From: Botryosphaeria dothidea
Taxonomy: Eukaryota; Ascomycota; Dothideomycetes; Botryosphaeriales; Botryosphaeriaceae
Direction of reading: 5' to 3'
Assembly: GCA_011503125.2 (NCBI GenBank)
Contig: WWBZ02000073.1
Location: forward strand, 248,001 to 312,000
DNA length: 64,000 nt
Shown here: one piece after another, positions 46,688-58,133 of the stretch
Position numbering within the stretch: the stretch's first letter is position 1
Layout: every line of letters starts with the position of its first letter
The notes under the pieces: generated by a model
Database searches by the model: none
What the model was told of the DNA's origin: nothing
Seen by the model: only the letters and a program-made list of their open reading frames with translations
Position numbers and translations under genes: made by a program

Positions 46688-47361
46688 TCAGTCCTTCGAC
46701 GGCGGTTGGGGCTTCACGTCCGTGACGGCCGTGAGGAGCTGGTCGACGACCTTGCTGCCGCTCTTGCCGCCGATGTCCTTGATCTCCTTCAGCTTAACGT
46801 CCGTCGCCTTATCCGCCTCCTCCTCAGCCTTCTTGTTGCCGCTGGAATGCTGTGGTTGGGGGAAAATCGTCAGCGCGTAGTCCATCTTGCCGTGCGATCT
46901 GATCAAAACATGTGTTGATTGGGCCGTACCTCCTTCTCAAAGGCCTTGAACTCCTCTTCCTTCTTCTGCCTGTACTCCTCGATCTCCTTCTGGGCCTCGC
47001 TGCGGGCGTCCTTTACGCGCTTGGTGCGGTCTGCGGGATGCGGTCAGATGAGGTTTCTTCGACAGGTGGTCACCGAAAGCGGCGGTGGGGGAGCGAAGCT
47101 GCAGTACATTCTCTGGCTGGGTGGTGTTAGCTTGCTTCTCAGATGGGCTGGGGTGAGCGAGGCTGACCTTTCTGGATGATCTTCTGGGCTTCGCGCTCGG
47201 CCTGTGTGTTGCTGTGAGCTCTGTGTTGTTGACACGGACCCGCAGGTCGGGCTAGCTTACGTCGAGCAGCGTCTGAATGCCCGCGGAGTTCTGGGCGGAC
47301 TGCGAATGGCGGGTCAGTACATGATGGCGCGAGTGGAGGGCGCTGGGGCTGGACGCACCAT
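46688..47361 (-). CDS. vma10: V-type proton ATPase subunit G
   Basis: Peripheral-stalk subunit of the vacuolar proton pump. The protein is assembled from short exons: ATG alone at 47361-47359, then SAQNSAGIQTLLD, AEREAQKIIQK, ARTKRVKDARSEAQKEIEEY and following residues, and finally HSSGNKKAEEEADKA ending DVKPQPPSKD at 46688. The helix-forming, charge-rich N-terminal half with QTLLDAEREAQKI is the family signature, and the length of about 115 residues is normal. The start codon sits exactly at an exon edge (ATG then GTGCGT donor). It is divergent from the PET117 gene. Housekeeping function, expected to be constitutive. Confidence 0.92.
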
Positions 47362-47687
47362 GGTGGCGGGAAGATTCGGGATGGATGACGAGGAGGGGAG
47401 GGTGGATGATCGCTGGAGGTTCGAGGTGCCCGATGCTGGAGCTTGTGCTGCGGCTTGGAGGTGCAGGTGCCGCCCTCGTCGTGCTTGCCCGCTCTGGGGA
47501 GCTCGAGCCACCCCCAAGGCGGTGAGCGTTCCAGAGTCCGCCTGACGCCTTCCATCTCAAAATATCCCGGTCCGTTTCCTCTCTCACACCACCTTCTCGT
47601 TTCCCATTCGCTCTCAGCGAGCACCTTTTTTTGCTACCGATCGACCTTGCGCACTCGGGCTGCGGTCCCTCAGTCTCGTCGGCCACC
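47362..47687. promoter_or_regulatory. Bidirectional promoter, vma10 and pet117
   Basis: 326 bases between two divergent housekeeping starts. Contains long pyrimidine/purine tracts; no defined element recognised. Confidence 0.6.
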
Positions 47688-47981
47688 ATGTCTACCGCCT
47701 CCAAGCTCACTCTTCTGGGCACTACCGCCGGCGCCATTGGCATAGTCATCATGGTGCATTACCAGCAGCAGGCCGAGAAAGCCGTACGTCCTGCGCATCG
47801 ATTCGAAATTTGGCGCGTCTCTGACCACTTGTAGGCGATGCACGCCGGTGTCCTTCGCGATCTCGAGCAGCAGAAGCTGAAGCGCGAGCGCATGCTCGAC
47901 TTCGAGATGCAGAAGAAATTGGAGGAAGAATACCGGAAAGTCCAGACAGTATCAGACGGAAGGAAGCAGGATATATCATAG
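47688..47981 (+). CDS. pet117: Cytochrome c oxidase assembly protein PET117
   Basis: 80 residues in two exons (47688-47783 and 47835-47981). An N-terminal hydrophobic helix (LTLLGTTAGAIGIVIMVHY) is followed by the conserved QQQAEKAAMHAGVLRDLEQQK segment and a charged helical tail (KLKRERMLDFEMQKKLEEEY). PET117 lies at the mitochondrial inner membrane and works with Cox15 in heme a synthesis for cytochrome oxidase. Length and motif order match the family, and the intron position keeps the frame. Confidence 0.9.
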
Positions 47982-48618
47982 CGCTTGGAGCTACGCGCAA
48001 AGGAAGGAGGACGTCCGGAGATTCACAACGACCGCTCTGCCTGAGAAGGATTCGTGCAGCAGTTTGAATCCTCCATCAACTCTACGCGCATAATATGCGC
48101 GCCATCACCCCCGCCTGCCTCCATACCTCGATCAATTCGCCGATTCGACCCTTTGTCACCTACCGAGTTGAACCCGAGGTGCATATCTTGAAGGGCAACA
48201 ATAACAGTCAACTACGACTGAAGGGTCTCAAGGATTGCTCGTGGGGTATTTTCTGTGGCGCACAGGCACATCTCCACTCCACTGGTCTGAAATAAGGCCG
48301 AACTTCATGGATTGAACAGAAATACTGTCGGGATTTGTATTAACATTGAAAGTACAAATCTGACGCTCAGTAATGGAAACGCTGGTCTGCCATTCCTGCC
48401 TGCTACAGTCCAGGAACCGTTCGCAAGTCCCGGTAAAAGAAAGAAATTATGCTGAGAATGAAAGACTTCGCGCTTTTTACTCCAAGATTGCACCGTCTGT
48501 GATGTACACTCCCAAAAGATCGCCGGAAACGCCTTCGATACCACCAACAGCATGCTAGACAAGACCACCCAAGACTGCTAATCTCCGAGCAGACTCCGGG
48601 TCGCGACAGATGATTCGC
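47982..48618. other. Intergenic, convergent 3' ends
   Basis: 637 bases after pet117, facing the GFA-like gene. No gene recognised. Confidence 0.5.
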
Positions 48619-49421
48619 TCAAGAACTGGGCGATTTCCTCTTTCCAGTAGAAGCAATTTCCATCTCTTCACCATTGCCGAACTCTACAACCTCCCACTCC
48701 TCGCGGTACGAGCCATCGTTTGACGCATATCCTCCGCGCGTCCGGTGAATCCTCCCCAGCCGGCTATCCTCCACCAGCCTCTCGAACCACGGCGCCCCTC
48801 GTCCAGGCACCACTTGAATCGGTCCAAACACCTCTCTTTGTAGCCTCGGTTGCTGCTGTTGCTGCGCGCCCGCGGGTCCCGTAGGCGTCGCAGCCCTGCT
48901 GCCAGGCACCGACACGACACCAGCCTCGTCAGGGTCCTCCTGGAACAGCCCCATCTCCTCCAGCTCCCTCACATCTTGTTCGCGCAAGGATCCCAGCGTC
49001 AGGGCGATGAAGTCGGCGTCCTGCGGCGTGCGCTCGTGCCACGACGTCAACGGCGTCCCGCAGAAGCCGCAGAATTGACGCCGCAAGCTGGAAGGCCGAG
49101 TCGGCGATGTGGGCGATTCGAAGAATGTGCGGCGGATGAGGGAGGGCGACTCGTCCGGGAAGAGCGGGGAGGCGGAGCTGTGGTACCAGCTGAGGGGGAC
49201 GCGGAGGAAGGCGCCGAAGGGGCTGCCGTGGTGGCGGCCTGTTGGAGTTGAGTGGTCAGTTTCTGACTCTGGTGTAGAGAGCTCGGGTGGTGTGAGGAGT
49301 GCTTACGGGTTCGAGCAGTGCTGTCAAAGAGGACGGAAGCTCGTTGGTCTGACACCGGCGGGACTTGGACGATGTAGTGGTTTCTGCCGCAGGAGCAGGA
49401 ACCTTGTAGCGTGCGTTCCAT
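48619..49421 (-). CDS. GFA/CENP-V-like zinc protein
   Basis: Two exons: 49421 to about 49311 (MERTLQGSCSCGRNHY...TART) and about 49240 to 48619 (RHHGSPFGAFLRVPLSWYH...RRQFCGFCGTPLTSWHE...). The CSCG and FCGFCG pairs supply four zinc ligands as in proteins with a glutathione-dependent formaldehyde-activating (GFA) fold. The CHCxxC motif of full GFA enzymes is absent, which is common in fungal relatives. A Gln run and low-complexity linker precede the C-terminal 60 residues. Catalytic activity is not established for this subgroup. Confidence 0.8.
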
Positions 49422-50210
49422 AGTGGCGTGTTGCAGTATAGATGCGGAACGAATAGCTTTGGCGAGAACTCGTGGTGTACGGAAACGGGTTGCGCGCGCA
49501 ATTGAGCGATGGCTGTCAAATATCTGGGTTCAGGTGAGGAACGAGCGGCCGGGAAAGAATAATAAGCTCGTCGCCGTCCGATCGACGCGTGATCGGGAGC
49601 TTATGTGGAGGGGCAGCAGCAGCAGCAGCAGCGAGCTTTCAGATCACCATCATCATATGTCATAAAAGCCAGCACGGGCCTTCTCCTCCTCTGCCGCGTT
49701 TTCTCCGGGCAGCTACGGCGCGGTCTGGTGCGGGGCTTGCAGGGAAGCTGCGCGGCGCCCCGAATCCCCACGAAGCTTCCATCGCCTTCCGCTCATGCAC
49801 CTCATCGCGCAATCACCCACGCCTCTTCCCGAACGGGTGGAGAATGCCCGCTTGGTCGGGCGGCAAGGCCACGAGGCAGACAGACACCGCTGCTTCGAGC
49901 ATCGTCCCGAATCACCTCCGTCCTTCTTGGCCGACGGAGCCCGGCGTCTGCCAATCATGCTGACCGCACGTCAGATGCTGCAGTTCATCAATCCCATTGC
50001 GCGTCCGGTGCCTGAGGCATCCGATCTAGAGAAGGGTAGACGAGGCTTTCCGTTTCCGGTCACACCGATCTCCTGTACTTGATGGATGCAACTTCTCATT
50101 ACTCTGTAGCTCTTAGATAAACGACGAACTCCTCTATAAACCGAGATCCCTTGCATATTATTAATCCCTTCGCCGCGACCGTAACGTCATAAAAGAACAG
50201 AAATCAATCG
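49422..50210. other. Intergenic with a CAG run
   Basis: 789 bases. Contains a (CAG/AGC) run of about six units near 49613-49631. Open frames across it change strand and frame freely and show no domain. Confidence 0.5.
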
Positions 50211-50590
50211 TCATTGCCATTTTTGCCACGGCAGCCGTCTCTTCTCCGGGTCCGAGGGAACCACGCTGTTGAGCCGCTCATCTGAATCGGGGATCTCGGG
50301 GCCGTATTTGCAGAAACTCCAGAAACCTGGCATTTGGTCAGAATTCGTTCAGATGCACGCGAGCCTGATTGCTCACCTGAGGCCATCGATCGAGGAGTTT
50401 CGACGAAGATTTTGGAGTAGGAACTGTTCCGGGAAGGAGAAGGCCGTACGGCGGGCGCGGTAGGGTCGGTGGAGTTGTTTCGAGAGGGAGTCGGTCGCAC
50501 GCCAGCCACTCCTGGCAGTGCGGGAGACGCACTTGAAGACCCAAGAGGGGTCTCGGTGTTAACGAGCTTCGGACTGTTGCTTGCGCTCAT
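50211..50590 (-). CDS. Small conserved-looking protein, unknown function
   Basis: Two exons. The first begins at ATG 50590 (MSASNSPKLVNTETPLG) and is Ser/Pro-rich with two PSRN repeats (RPTPSRNNS, RPSPSRNSS). A GTGAGC donor follows SMAS. The second exon, after a CCAG acceptor about 49 bases on, reads GFWSFCKYGPEIPDSDERLN and ends LPWQKWQ at 50211. The correct branch point (CTGAC) and the order of the second exon support a real gene. An in-frame ATG at 50644 would add 18 residues. Roughly 110 residues, no signal peptide or membrane helix. I do not recognise the family; the disordered first half could be a phosphorylation target. Confidence 0.65.
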
Positions 50591-51065
50591 TAGAAGAATG
50601 ATGGGGTTTAAGGAAGTGCTAGACCGCGCCGGCTGGAAGGACATTGCGACATAGATTTATACGTTCGTTATCATGCATACACGGTACCTAACGTGATAAT
50701 TTGTGGCAACGACCCACAGTCTCCTTATGGCTCATATCAACCCTGTTAAAATTCTGCTCTTATCGAGGAACCTTCTGATATCAACGCATTCGTTTCTCAG
50801 ACCTTGGAAAAACTAGCACTGAGACAACCGGCGGTTGGGATCACGCAATGCGCGACAGAACTAACACCTGTTTCTACCAGATCCGCGGTTTTCTGGACCC
50901 TGGACCAGCAGTTTTCCGGCAGCTATTGACAGATCTACTTCTAGTGTGGTCGTTATCTTCGTTTCAACACCAACATCGTATCAGTCACCAGTGAGGGAAT
51001 TATGCATTTTGCATGTGAACCGTAATAACTCTCCTGCGCCCCTTTGTCGACAGGACACCGTCTGC
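50591..51065. other. Intergenic
   Basis: 475 bases, AT-rich, no gene recognised. Confidence 0.5.
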
Positions 51066-52701
51066 CTAGACCTCGTCCACGACCTTCGACTCATCAATGT
51101 ACCAAGTTTTCATCAGCACCTTCTTCGCCGCCTCGAAATCGATCCCTTCCATTCTCTTCTGCAGCTCCTCCCTACTCCTCACCAGCTCCCTCGCCACATC
51201 CCCCCACCCCACCGTCCCCCTCCCCACAATCCCCCTTGCATCCTCCTCCACCCTTATCTCCACAAGCTTCCCGTCCCTCTTCCGCACCATCCCATCCACC
51301 ACCACCGCATCCACATCCTGCGGACTCGAATGCAACACCACCGCCGCCACCGGATCCTGCTGCGCCGCACACACCATCGCCGGGCTCCTCCCCTCCCAAA
51401 CCACGACATCCGCCCGCGCCCCCTCCCGCAACGCCCCCACCACGCCCTCCATCCCCACTGCCCGCGCCCCCTTCACCGTTCCCAGGTTGAAGGCCTCCTC
51501 GACGCCCCTCCACACGCGCGCCGGCGCGACCCCCCTGTCCAAAAACCGCTGGTTGCGCTCGCCGCGCGCGCTCTGCAGCCCGAGCCGCAGCTCGTGCACG
51601 ACGCTGCCGCCGCCGCCCGCGGAGTGGCAGTCGCCGCCGACGCACGCGGCGGGGTAGGCGGCCGCGTCGAAGCACAGCGGGCGGCCGAGCGCCATCTGCA
51701 GCTCCGTGCCGGGCGTGCTGGCGAAGTGCGAGCGCGTTTCCTTCATGATGCGCAAGTCCTCCTCCGTGGCGCCGCAGGCGTGCGAGAAGACGACCGAGGG
51801 GAACGCGTCGAGCAGGCCCCAGTCGCGCAGCTGCGCGGGGAGCGAGGCCGCGGCGCCGGTCGCGTTGCGGACGTAGTGCGTCGTCAGGAGGGCGATGCCG
51901 GCGGCGCGGGCGGCGGCGAAGAGCGGCTGGCAGGCGTCGCGCGGGAGGTACCAGCCGTCGAAGGCGAGGCCGAGGGTGACGCGGCTGGCGGGGCGGTTGA
52001 AGCGCGCGGCGAGGGTGGTGAGGGTGGAGGAGACCCAGGGGGCGAGGACGGAGTCGTCGGGGGAGGTGGAGAAGGTGAGTTGGGGCTGCCAGGCGGCGAT
52101 TTGGTTGATGGGGGCGAGGGCGAAGATGGAGCGGATGCCGGAGGTGAGGGTTGCGGAGAGGGCGGTGGGCGCTGTCGTGGTTGTGAGCACTTCCGGGCTT
52201 GGTCCTGTGATGGACGAGGATTGAGTGAAGGGGTGCGTGACTTACCGACTTCGGGAGAGGTGATCATGTGGGCATGGTCGAGGACGGTGGTGGTGCCGGC
52301 GTTGAGGAGCTCGAGGCAGCCGCCCAGCTGGCCCCAGTAGAAGTCGGAGAGAGTGAAGTTGGAGGACTGGAAGTTGCCTGGAAAAGGGTCAATTGGGCAT
52401 CTCGTGACGATATGTTGCGGGTATAAGGCGGACCTGAGGGCATGTAGTCGAGGAAGAGCTCGTCGGCATGACGGCCCTTGAGTTGTGTTTGCCAGACATG
52501 TTGATGACCGTCAATGAACCCGGGGGTGACGATCTTGTCTGTGCAGTCGATCACTTCTCCAACATGAGCCGTGGGGATGTCAGGCGCTATGCGGGTGATG
52601 GTGTTGCCGGAGATGAGTAGATCGGCCTTGGTGGGCACAACATGATCATCCGCGTCGTGGATGAGTAGCGTGCCATTCTTGAGGAGAACAGTTGAAGCCA
52701 T
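51066..52701 (-). CDS. Amidohydrolase, ATZ/TRZ (deaminase/chlorohydrolase) type
   Basis: Metal-dependent hydrolase, start ATG 52701 (MASTVLLKNGTLLIHDAD). The beta-sandwich and first strand lead to TPGFIDGHQHVW with the HxH metal pair. Exon 2 carries TTTVLDHAHMITSPE, and exon 3 the later His residues in LLTTHYV and VVFSHACG and the acidic residue in GGDCHS. The C-terminal part (GARADVVVWEG) closes the sandwich as in the family. Substrates of this subgroup are guanine, triazines or similar ring amides; which one cannot be told. About 470 residues, probably cytosolic. The central 500 bases of the last exon are extremely GC-rich on both sides of the metal site. Confidence 0.87.
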
Positions 52702-53981
52702 GGTTCTTGGGGAAATTTCTGCAAGCAGCTGGGGGTGAAACGAGGGCGGACACCTGCGAGTACTCATGCTGTTGTCAAGGACCGACGACAGGGATCCAAC
52801 GCTGTCAGCCCATCTGACGAAGAGATGGAAGAGTCTTTCATTCCGCAGCTGGTGGAGAACCTTGAGCTGGATTCCGCGCTTATTCGCTCTCACTCGGGCC
52901 TCCGCCTATATTTGGTCGGAGAGGTCTGTTAACTCCACATCAACCCCCGCTTCTGCAAGCCGCTAAACTATACCAGGTAAGGCATGACGCCATTCGCGTG
53001 TGTACGTCTCTGGGCCTGGGTTGGCAGTCAACTTTCCTTTGGCAGATCATTCGGTGATATCGGCCTCTGCTGTACTTGGTCGAGTGCAAGGCTGTAAGGG
53101 TCAAGCGTTTCGAGGTTGGCTTGGCGGTCGTCGGCCTTTCGTGCTTCGGAGCAGCGAGATCTTATCGCCGTGTCAAGGTCTAGACGGTGTAAAGTTACCA
53201 ATCTCAGAAACCCGGTAGATGGTAAGCCAAGCTCGTGATAGACATAGTCATTTAACAACCCGGGCTCTTGGTTAGGAGAATTCTGGCCGTGTGCGGGCTG
53301 TCGTGTGTAAAACTGGGATTCCAACGAGGCTAGCCTGTCTGAGCAGGTGAGTTGCAGAAGGATGATTGAGACGCATTCGTCACTTAAAGAAGAGATATAT
53401 TTATCTAGACTGGCAGCATATCAGTCCCGTTGTCGTGTATTGACAAGCTAAGCGGACTAAGTGTAGGATACCTCGCAGGCGTTGCTTTTCGCCGCGGCAG
53501 ACGGTAAACTCGTAGAAGCTCGGATTGAGTGGCATTCTGTGTTCATTCACCGCAACAGACGTTCTTAGAGATTCCAGAAGCGCACTCGTGCTATTTCTTT
53601 GTGCCCCGTCGAGGATTCGGAAAGGCTCGGTGGAGGCAGGAAGCGGAGATGACGGTTGGAGGCTCCAGGAATGAGCCGCAACGTGTATGGATTCGCTAGA
53701 GGTCAAGCGTTCATGCTGCGGCACTCCCGCTCATCGTGTGCGTTTTCTGGGCGATGAGTGGCCGGGGAAAAGCTTAACGGGTGCAGAGCATGCCGCGTCG
53801 CCCCACACACGTGCACCTTCCCCTCCACCACATTCGCCGAACCCCATCTCTGCTTTCTCAACGACTAGGAAGACGGCATTGCCGCGCCTGCATCCGACAT
53901 GGTACAAAAGCGCGCGCACAGGCCCTCGGCGCCTTGGCTAGCCACCGACTGCCCTACTCTAGAGCCTGTTCCACCCCGGTC
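52702..53981. other. Intergenic, divergent promoters
   Basis: 1.28 kb between the amidohydrolase and sphingomyelinase-like starts. No gene recognised. The frame before ATG 53982 stays open to 53781 but adds only low-complexity basic residues ahead of a good signal peptide. Confidence 0.5.
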
Positions 53982-56105
53982 ATGGCTGCTTCAACCTTCG
54001 TCCTCATGGCTATGGTGCACCTCGCCCTGAGCACTGCTGCTCAACACCCTTCGCCTCCTGGTCTTCCATCCTATATCGCTTCTGCTGGATTTCCGACCTC
54101 CGTCTTCTCTTCCTACTACCTGCCACCCTCGACTACCCAGGAGCCTCAGCCCGCACTCTATGACCCTGTCTTGAACACCACCTTCCCGCTCAATCTGACA
54201 AATCCGGACACCATCCCAGATGAAAAGTTGGACCCTGTATTCTACCCAGAGCCACTCAGGAACCTGTCCTCTGATGCCACCACCGCCCTCTTCAACGACA
54301 TCGTCGCCAATATCTCTTCCATCATCGGGAGCAACAGTACTACCGGCAATTGTTCCAAATGCCTTGCCGCTTTGGAAGCTGCCAAACCAGCTGCTCTATA
54401 TGCGCCGTCGAGTGCGCCCGATGCCATGGTTGAGCTTTGCAAGAAGTATCGACTCCACTCGAACAGCACGTGCGAGGAGGATTATTCCGCCAACACTTTC
54501 GGCTCCGTCTGGACTCAAATCCTGAGATTTGCCGACCTGGCTGGGCCTGATGGCAAATATATCTGCAATTCTCTGAGTAGTACCTTTTGCCCGAAGGAGA
54601 TAACTTTACCACTCAATGTTTCTTCATTGTTTCCAAAGCCGAGGCCTGCCAATGCCACGGCCCCAAAGCCCAGCGGGAAGAGGGTCAAAGTCCTGCATAT
54701 GTCCGACTTCCATCTTGACCCGCGTTACTCCGCTGCCTCCGAAGCCAACTGCTCGTCGAGTATGTGCTGCCGCACCAATGTGGAGAATGCCCTCCTCGGT
54801 GCCGGTCAAGTCGCTTTGCCAGCTCCTCTCTACGGCGCCTACAAATGCGACACGCCATATGATCTTGGTTTGGCTGCGCTGCAAGCGGTCGGACCATTAA
54901 CAGGCACTAGTAAAGATCAGCCATTGGCCTGGACCGTCTACACCGGAGATCTTGTCTCCCACGATCCGCAGAGCCAGCTCTCCCGCGCCTACACCGAGTA
55001 CGCCGAGACCAGCGTGTACGGCATGTTCAAGAAATACATCACCGGCCCTGTCTTCGCCGCACTGGGCAACCACGACAGCAACCCCGAGGCCATCGACTCT
55101 CCGCACAACCTCCCCGGGCCCCTCAGCCAGCAGCAATCCTGGAACTACGACCACGTAGCCCGCCTGTGGCAGCACGAGGGCTGGATCAGCCCCGCCGAAG
55201 CCGCCGAAGCGCGCACGCACTACGGCGCCTACAGCATCAAGAACCACTACGGCCTGCGCGTCATCACCTTCAACACCGACTTCTGGTACAAGTCCAACTT
55301 CCTCAACTACATCAATACCACCGACCCCGACAACTCGGGCATCTTCAGGTGGATGATCGGCGAGCTCCAGGCGGCGGAAGACGCCGGCGAGCGCGTCTGG
55401 ATCGTCGGCCACGTCCTCTCCGGCTGGGACGGCACCAACCCGCTGCCGAATCCGACCGACCTGTTCTACCAGATCGTCGACCGCTACAGCCCGCACGTCG
55501 TTGCGAACGTCTTCTTCGGCCACACCCACGAGGACCAGGTCATGATCTACTACGCCAACAACGGCACCGTCCGCGACGCCGCCAACGCGCTGACGACCGG
55601 CTGGATCGGGCCATCCGTCACGCCGCTGAAGAACCTCAACTCCGGCTTCCGTCTGTACGAGGTCGACACGGGTTCGTTCGACGTAGTCGACGCCTGGACG
55701 TTCGCGGCGAATGTGTCGGCCTTCCCGGAGCTGAGCGGCACCGGCCCGACGTACAGCTTGGAGTACTCGACGCGCGATACCTACGGCCTTGCGGCGGACT
55801 GGCCAGCGGAGGCGCCGCTCAATGCTACCTTCTGGCATCGCGTGACGGAGGCTATGGAGGCGAATCGGACGCTTGTGGGTGTGTTTAATACGCTGCAGGG
55901 GAAGAGCAGCGTGATGAGTCCGAATTGCACGAATGATGCATGTGCGGAGGCGAAGGTTTGCTATATCAGGAGTGGGAGTGTGGCGCTGGGGAGTCAGTGT
56001 CCACAGGGGTAAGTTTAATGTTGCCTGGTGTGTTTGGAGATGTTTTTGCTGACTTGTTTGTGCAGATATGGCTCCGTGCAAAGCGCGTTTAGCCCATCTT
56101 CTTAA
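53982..56105 (+). CDS. Secreted acid sphingomyelinase-like phosphodiesterase
   Basis: 688 residues, two exons (53982-56008 and 56066-56105). A signal peptide (MAASTFVLMAMVHLALSTAA) starts the chain. A saposin-B-like region with paired cysteines (NCSKCLAALE, ELCKKY, TCEEDY, FCPKE) follows at about residues 115-215. The calcineurin-like metallophosphoesterase domain has all metal motifs: MSDFHLDPRY, TGDLVSHD, ALGNHDSNP, WIVGHVLSG and FFGHTHEDQ. Many NxS/T glycosylation sites and an even cysteine pattern fit secretion or the vacuole. The enzyme would cleave sphingomyelin-like phosphosphingolipids. The second exon adds only the last 13 residues. Confidence 0.93.
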
Positions 56106-56373
56106 GCTCGATGATCGCGCAGCATGTGAAGTAAAAGCTACTATATCTGTTCCTCAATGAGCGGCTGATGGCCAGTATGCCAGTCACGTAGATCTTCTGA
56201 CGAATGTTCTCTCGCGCCGATGTTCAGAACCATCATGTCCCATTCTATATGACTAATTGCTCCCGGTGCCGGTAGAAAGTCCCCGGAACAGTGGCCGTCG
56301 TAACTACGCAATGCACATGAAATTGTGCAAATACTTAACTGCGCAATGAGAAATTTCCTACTAGATACCTGTC
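56106..56373. other. Intergenic, convergent 3' ends
   Basis: No gene seen. Confidence 0.5.
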
Positions 56374-57727
56374 TCATGTCTCATCCGCTCCCCGACCCGT
56401 GTTCTGTAGAACCCCTTGAATTGCCTCTATACTCTGCTGGTGCGCTCGAATAGATGCCTCGAGAGCAGCAATCAAACACTCATCCCTTTGAGGAGATGGA
56501 TTTTGTGGGGCTTCTGGAGGAGGGAGCTGATCGGGCGTCAGCCTTAGAAATTCTCTTGGAAGGAAGGACAAAACGGTTCAATCGTGACTTCCGACATCTC
56601 GCTTGCCTACCCCATGGGATCATGGATACGAGGGACTATGCTTACTGGATTATCATCGCCATTATCGTCAGCATTTCCTCGAGCCTGCTCATTTTCCGTG
56701 CCTTGCGTGGCTTGGTTCTGATTGACGGTGGGGATCGAGAGAATTAAGTCCAAAGCCCGCTTCATGTCAGATATTTGCGCTCGGAATCTCTTGACCGGAC
56801 CAATCTCCAGCGTTTTGAGGACTGGAGGAGCAAAGAATAATACTAGGCCGATGAAGGTAACGACCAAGTAGACTACCAATACGGCAAGTGAACTTCCTTG
56901 AGACTGTGGAGGGTCCAAGCTATACCGCCAAATGAATCCCAAGTATATTCCAATGCCAGTCAGAAATGCGCCAACAGACCAGTTCAGGAGCATCGCAGGT
57001 ACTCTTATGATGATAGCAGCATTGAGAGACGCTGACGTCCAACGATCGTCTTGGAGAGCCCGATGGAGATCAAGGAATTGTTTGCGCAGCATTTCCGCTT
57101 TTTCCGTATTTCTGACAATGTCCAAATTCAGATCCTCTAACGAGGAGACCATCAGAATAGATTGTAGGTCGTAGAAGGCGCTCTCCGAGTCGATCTTTGG
57201 AGGATCCTTGATCTTCTTGCTTAACCATTCTTTAACATCTTCAGGACCAAACGAACTGCTGATATTCTGTTGCACCAAGCATGCATAGAAAACCGACAAC
57301 GATCCGGCGACAAGACTAATTATGAAGCATGCTTTTGCCGTCCAATGCACCGCGTTGAGGTTCTCTAAAGACAAGGCAGTAATAGCTACTTGTGCCAAGA
57401 TGGCAGACCACCCAGGCGCTGGTCAATGATGATGTACAATGAGATAGAAAGAGTAGAATCAAAAGCTTACAGCGACTGCGAGCATATTACAATCCTCAGC
57501 CAAAGATTTCTTCATAGCGATGGGCTCATCTCCAGTTGATTGCAGCAAATGAGTCTTTGTTCGGTCCATCAAATCTCGGGCATCAGGAAAGACTGATACC
57601 AGAATGATGGTTTGGAGGAGGCCATATTCTTTCTTCAGCCGAAGGAATTCACGGAAGTAGTGGAGAGCGTCCGATATCGAATCCTTGAATCTGTCCACCA
57701 AAGTGATCGCGAGCGGTAACCCTGCAA

Positions 57728-57768
<41 letters not shown>

Positions 57769-57779
57769 GCTTCAGCCAT
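56374..57779 (-). CDS. Multi-helix membrane protein with poly-valine start, unknown function
   Basis: Three exons. The first (from ATG 57779) reads MAEA, then about 13 valines encoded by a triplet microsatellite, then FAGLPLAITLVDRFKDSISD. The second (about 57420-56618) has membrane helices at CFIISLVAGSLSVFYAC, AFLTGIGIYLGFIW and SLAVLVVYLVVTFIGLVLFF, with soluble segments between. The third ends GVLQNTGRGADET at 56374 after a PMG/EAPQNP join. The join between the first and second exons is not in phase with the best donor (after LAVA); another donor upstream (GTAATA) would keep frame. I do not recognise the family. Some fungal genes beside HET or NACHT loci have this layout. Confidence 0.65.
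57731..57769. repeat. CAA/GTT triplet microsatellite, 12 perfect units plus CAG
   Basis: Thirteen triplets (12 CAA, then CAG) on the plus strand, read on the minus strand as GTT valine codons in the first membrane segment of the unknown membrane protein. Confidence 0.95.
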
Positions 57780-58133
57780 TGGAGCGCGACTGGCTGTTTC
57801 GAAGGGATGATGAGATGAGGGTATTGGGGCACGAAGTCTTTAGTGCACAATGGGCGGACCAGGCTGAAAGAAAATTCTGAGGTGGGGGTAGGCTGAATTA
57901 TGAGGTGTCACCAGTTGAACATCCCGGAACGTGCATATGCAAGGCTGACACGGTAAAAGACCAGAAAGACCTGGCTGCAGTAGCTCTCCGTACTAAATGG
58001 TGCAGATACGTTTCGACATAAGCCTAAAGATTTGAGTTGTGATTTATTCGAATGAGTGCCAGTCTCTATTCTTCCACGTAACAAACCTGTGAGATAATAA
58101 AAAAGATTTCGTAGTCTTTTCCATACTCTCACC
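57780..58133. other. Intergenic
   Basis: 354 bases, no gene seen. Confidence 0.5.

Noticed and set aside
50946..52340. 464-codon open frame on the plus strand
   Set aside because: Antisense to the GC-rich amidohydrolase. The product is Arg/His/Gly-rich low complexity with no domain.
54897..56081. 394-codon open frame on the minus strand
   Set aside because: Antisense to the sphingomyelinase-like gene, in a GC-rich part where chance open frames are long.
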